Source: Gammaproteobacteria bacterium 42_54_T18
GTDB taxonomy: Bacteria; Pseudomonadota; Gammaproteobacteria; Pseudomonadales; Ketobacteraceae
Length of the DNA: 64,000 bases
NCBI GenBank assembly: GCA_002163245.1
Contig: MAAL01000191.1
Coordinates: 1 to 64,000 of the forward strand
Direction of reading: 5' to 3'
The translations under genes were made by a program, and so were the position numbers. Positions 63,539 through 64,000 of this stretch are shown here, in pieces. Numbering within the stretch: the first letter of the stretch is position 1; every line of letters begins with the position of its first letter. Below the pieces are notes generated by a model, which worked only from the letters and a program-made list of their open reading frames with translations, was not told the DNA's origin and searched no databases.

Positions 63539-64000
63539 ATGAGCATCCGTAAAGAGAAAAAAGCCCTGACTCGCAGTGCATTAATTAATGCCGCTCTGCA
63601 ATTAGTTGAAGAGGGCGGAAACTTCGCCACTATCAGTATTCGGGAAATTGCAAAACAAGCAGGCATTGTTCCTACCGCTTTTTATCGCCACTTTAAGGAC
63701 ACCAATGAACTTGGCCTTAATTTGGTAGATGAGCTGAGCTCTTGTTTACGTCAGCTTATTCGTAGCGCACGTGAACAAAGTGAAAACTCAACACAACTAA
63801 TTAACCACTCTATTCGCATTTTTGATGAACACCTTAGCAGTCATCGAGAACTATTTGTTTTTATGACGCAGGGACGCTCTGGAGGGACACCTTCAATACG
63901 AAATGCTATACGTAATGAGCTTAATGTATTCGCCCTAGAAATTGTAAATGACTTTTCACAGCAACAGTCATTTCCAACGCTTAACAGCGCTCAACTAAAA
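63539..64000 (+). CDS. fabR: FabR-like TetR-family regulator (cut by window edge)
   Basis: Begins ATG at 63539; 154 residues are visible. N-terminal helix-turn-helix: KKALTRSALINAALQLVEEG, SIREIAKQAGIVPTAFYRHF, DTNELGLNLVDEL, followed by FVFMTQGRSGGTPSIRNAI, the FabR pattern (compare 'GIAPTSFYRHF' and 'RERSGTSAAFRAAV'). FabR senses the ratio of unsaturated to saturated acyl-ACP/CoA and represses unsaturated fatty-acid genes. The 3' end and any adjacent target gene lie outside the window. Confidence 0.85.
   Translation, partial: MSIRKEKKALTRSALINAALQLVEEGGNFATISIREIAKQAGIVPTAFYRHFKDTNELGLNLVDELSSCLRQLIRSAREQSENSTQLINHSIRIFDEHLSSHRELFVFMTQGRSGGTPSIRNAIRNELNVFALEIVNDFSQQQSFPTLNSAQLK

Noticed and set aside
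1-64000. tRNA, rRNA, CRISPR, IS elements, prophage
   Set aside because: No cloverleaf, rRNA segment, regular repeat-spacer array, transposase or phage structural gene was recognised by reading; a tool-based scan could still find small RNAs.

Overview
The window looks like chromosomal DNA of a gammaproteobacterium, probably a marine or aquatic one. The pointers are a FabR-type regulator at the right edge, a CsdA-CsdE/TcdA sulfur-transfer locus, PurU, two RsuA-family enzymes, ArfB, a DUF3087 protein, a GlyGly-CTERM-like surface protein, TonB-dependent receptors, a TRAP transporter and many c-di-GMP proteins. Base composition is AT-leaning. I cannot name a genus. No rRNA, tRNA, CRISPR array, IS element or prophage was recognised.

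Region 1 (1-28.4 kb) is an accessory region dominated by signalling. A minus-strand set encodes a REC-DUF3369-HD-GYP response regulator broken by an in-frame amber codon, a YfiR-like periplasmic protein, a membrane histidine kinase, and a TonB-dependent receptor that runs off the left edge. A convergent HD-GYP-like gene follows. Next is one 7.1-kb hybrid NRPS-PKS gene (C-A-PCP-KS-AT-ACP-TE). Upstream of it, on the same strand, lie a REC-PAS-GGDEF-EAL protein and three tandem, overlapping giant kinases. Two of these have a Ser/Thr-kinase domain, an AAA-like ATPase, helical repeats, a GAF domain and a histidine kinase. The third is a paralogue lacking the kinase and ATPase. The block reads as a multi-input signalling cascade next to a small-molecule synthase.

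Region 2 (28.5-38.7 kb) holds a TRAP transporter operon, a TonB-dependent receptor with a clear terminator, a HigB/HigA-like toxin-antitoxin pair, a minus-strand operon (GMC oxidoreductase, small partner, PLP enzyme of the ACC deaminase/D-cysteine desulfhydrase family) and purU.

Region 3 (38.7-63.5 kb) is mostly housekeeping. It includes a response regulator with an unknown output domain, a shikimate kinase, a UvrD-like helicase, a GIY-YIG protein, a patatin phospholipase, a DUF4124 metallopeptidase, and a His-rich envelope protein divergent from a GlyGly-CTERM protein across a promoter with 11-bp-phased direct repeats. RNA-modification and ribosome-rescue genes follow: two RsuA-type synthases, ArfB, an RsmC-like methyltransferase, an RluA-like enzyme and TcdA. 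There is also a KamA-type radical SAM enzyme, a fused CsdA-CsdE, a dipeptidase, an SGNH hydrolase, a group III truncated haemoglobin that seems to start at AUU, and riboflavin synthase. The window ends with two small paralogous proteins facing a fabR-like gene cut by the right edge.

Most interesting points: the amber codon that removes two metal ligands from the HD-GYP part (3812-3814); the orphan NRPS-PKS with a sharp composition change between modules; the giant kinase array; the probable AUU start of the truncated haemoglobin; and the phased direct repeats at 46257-46306.
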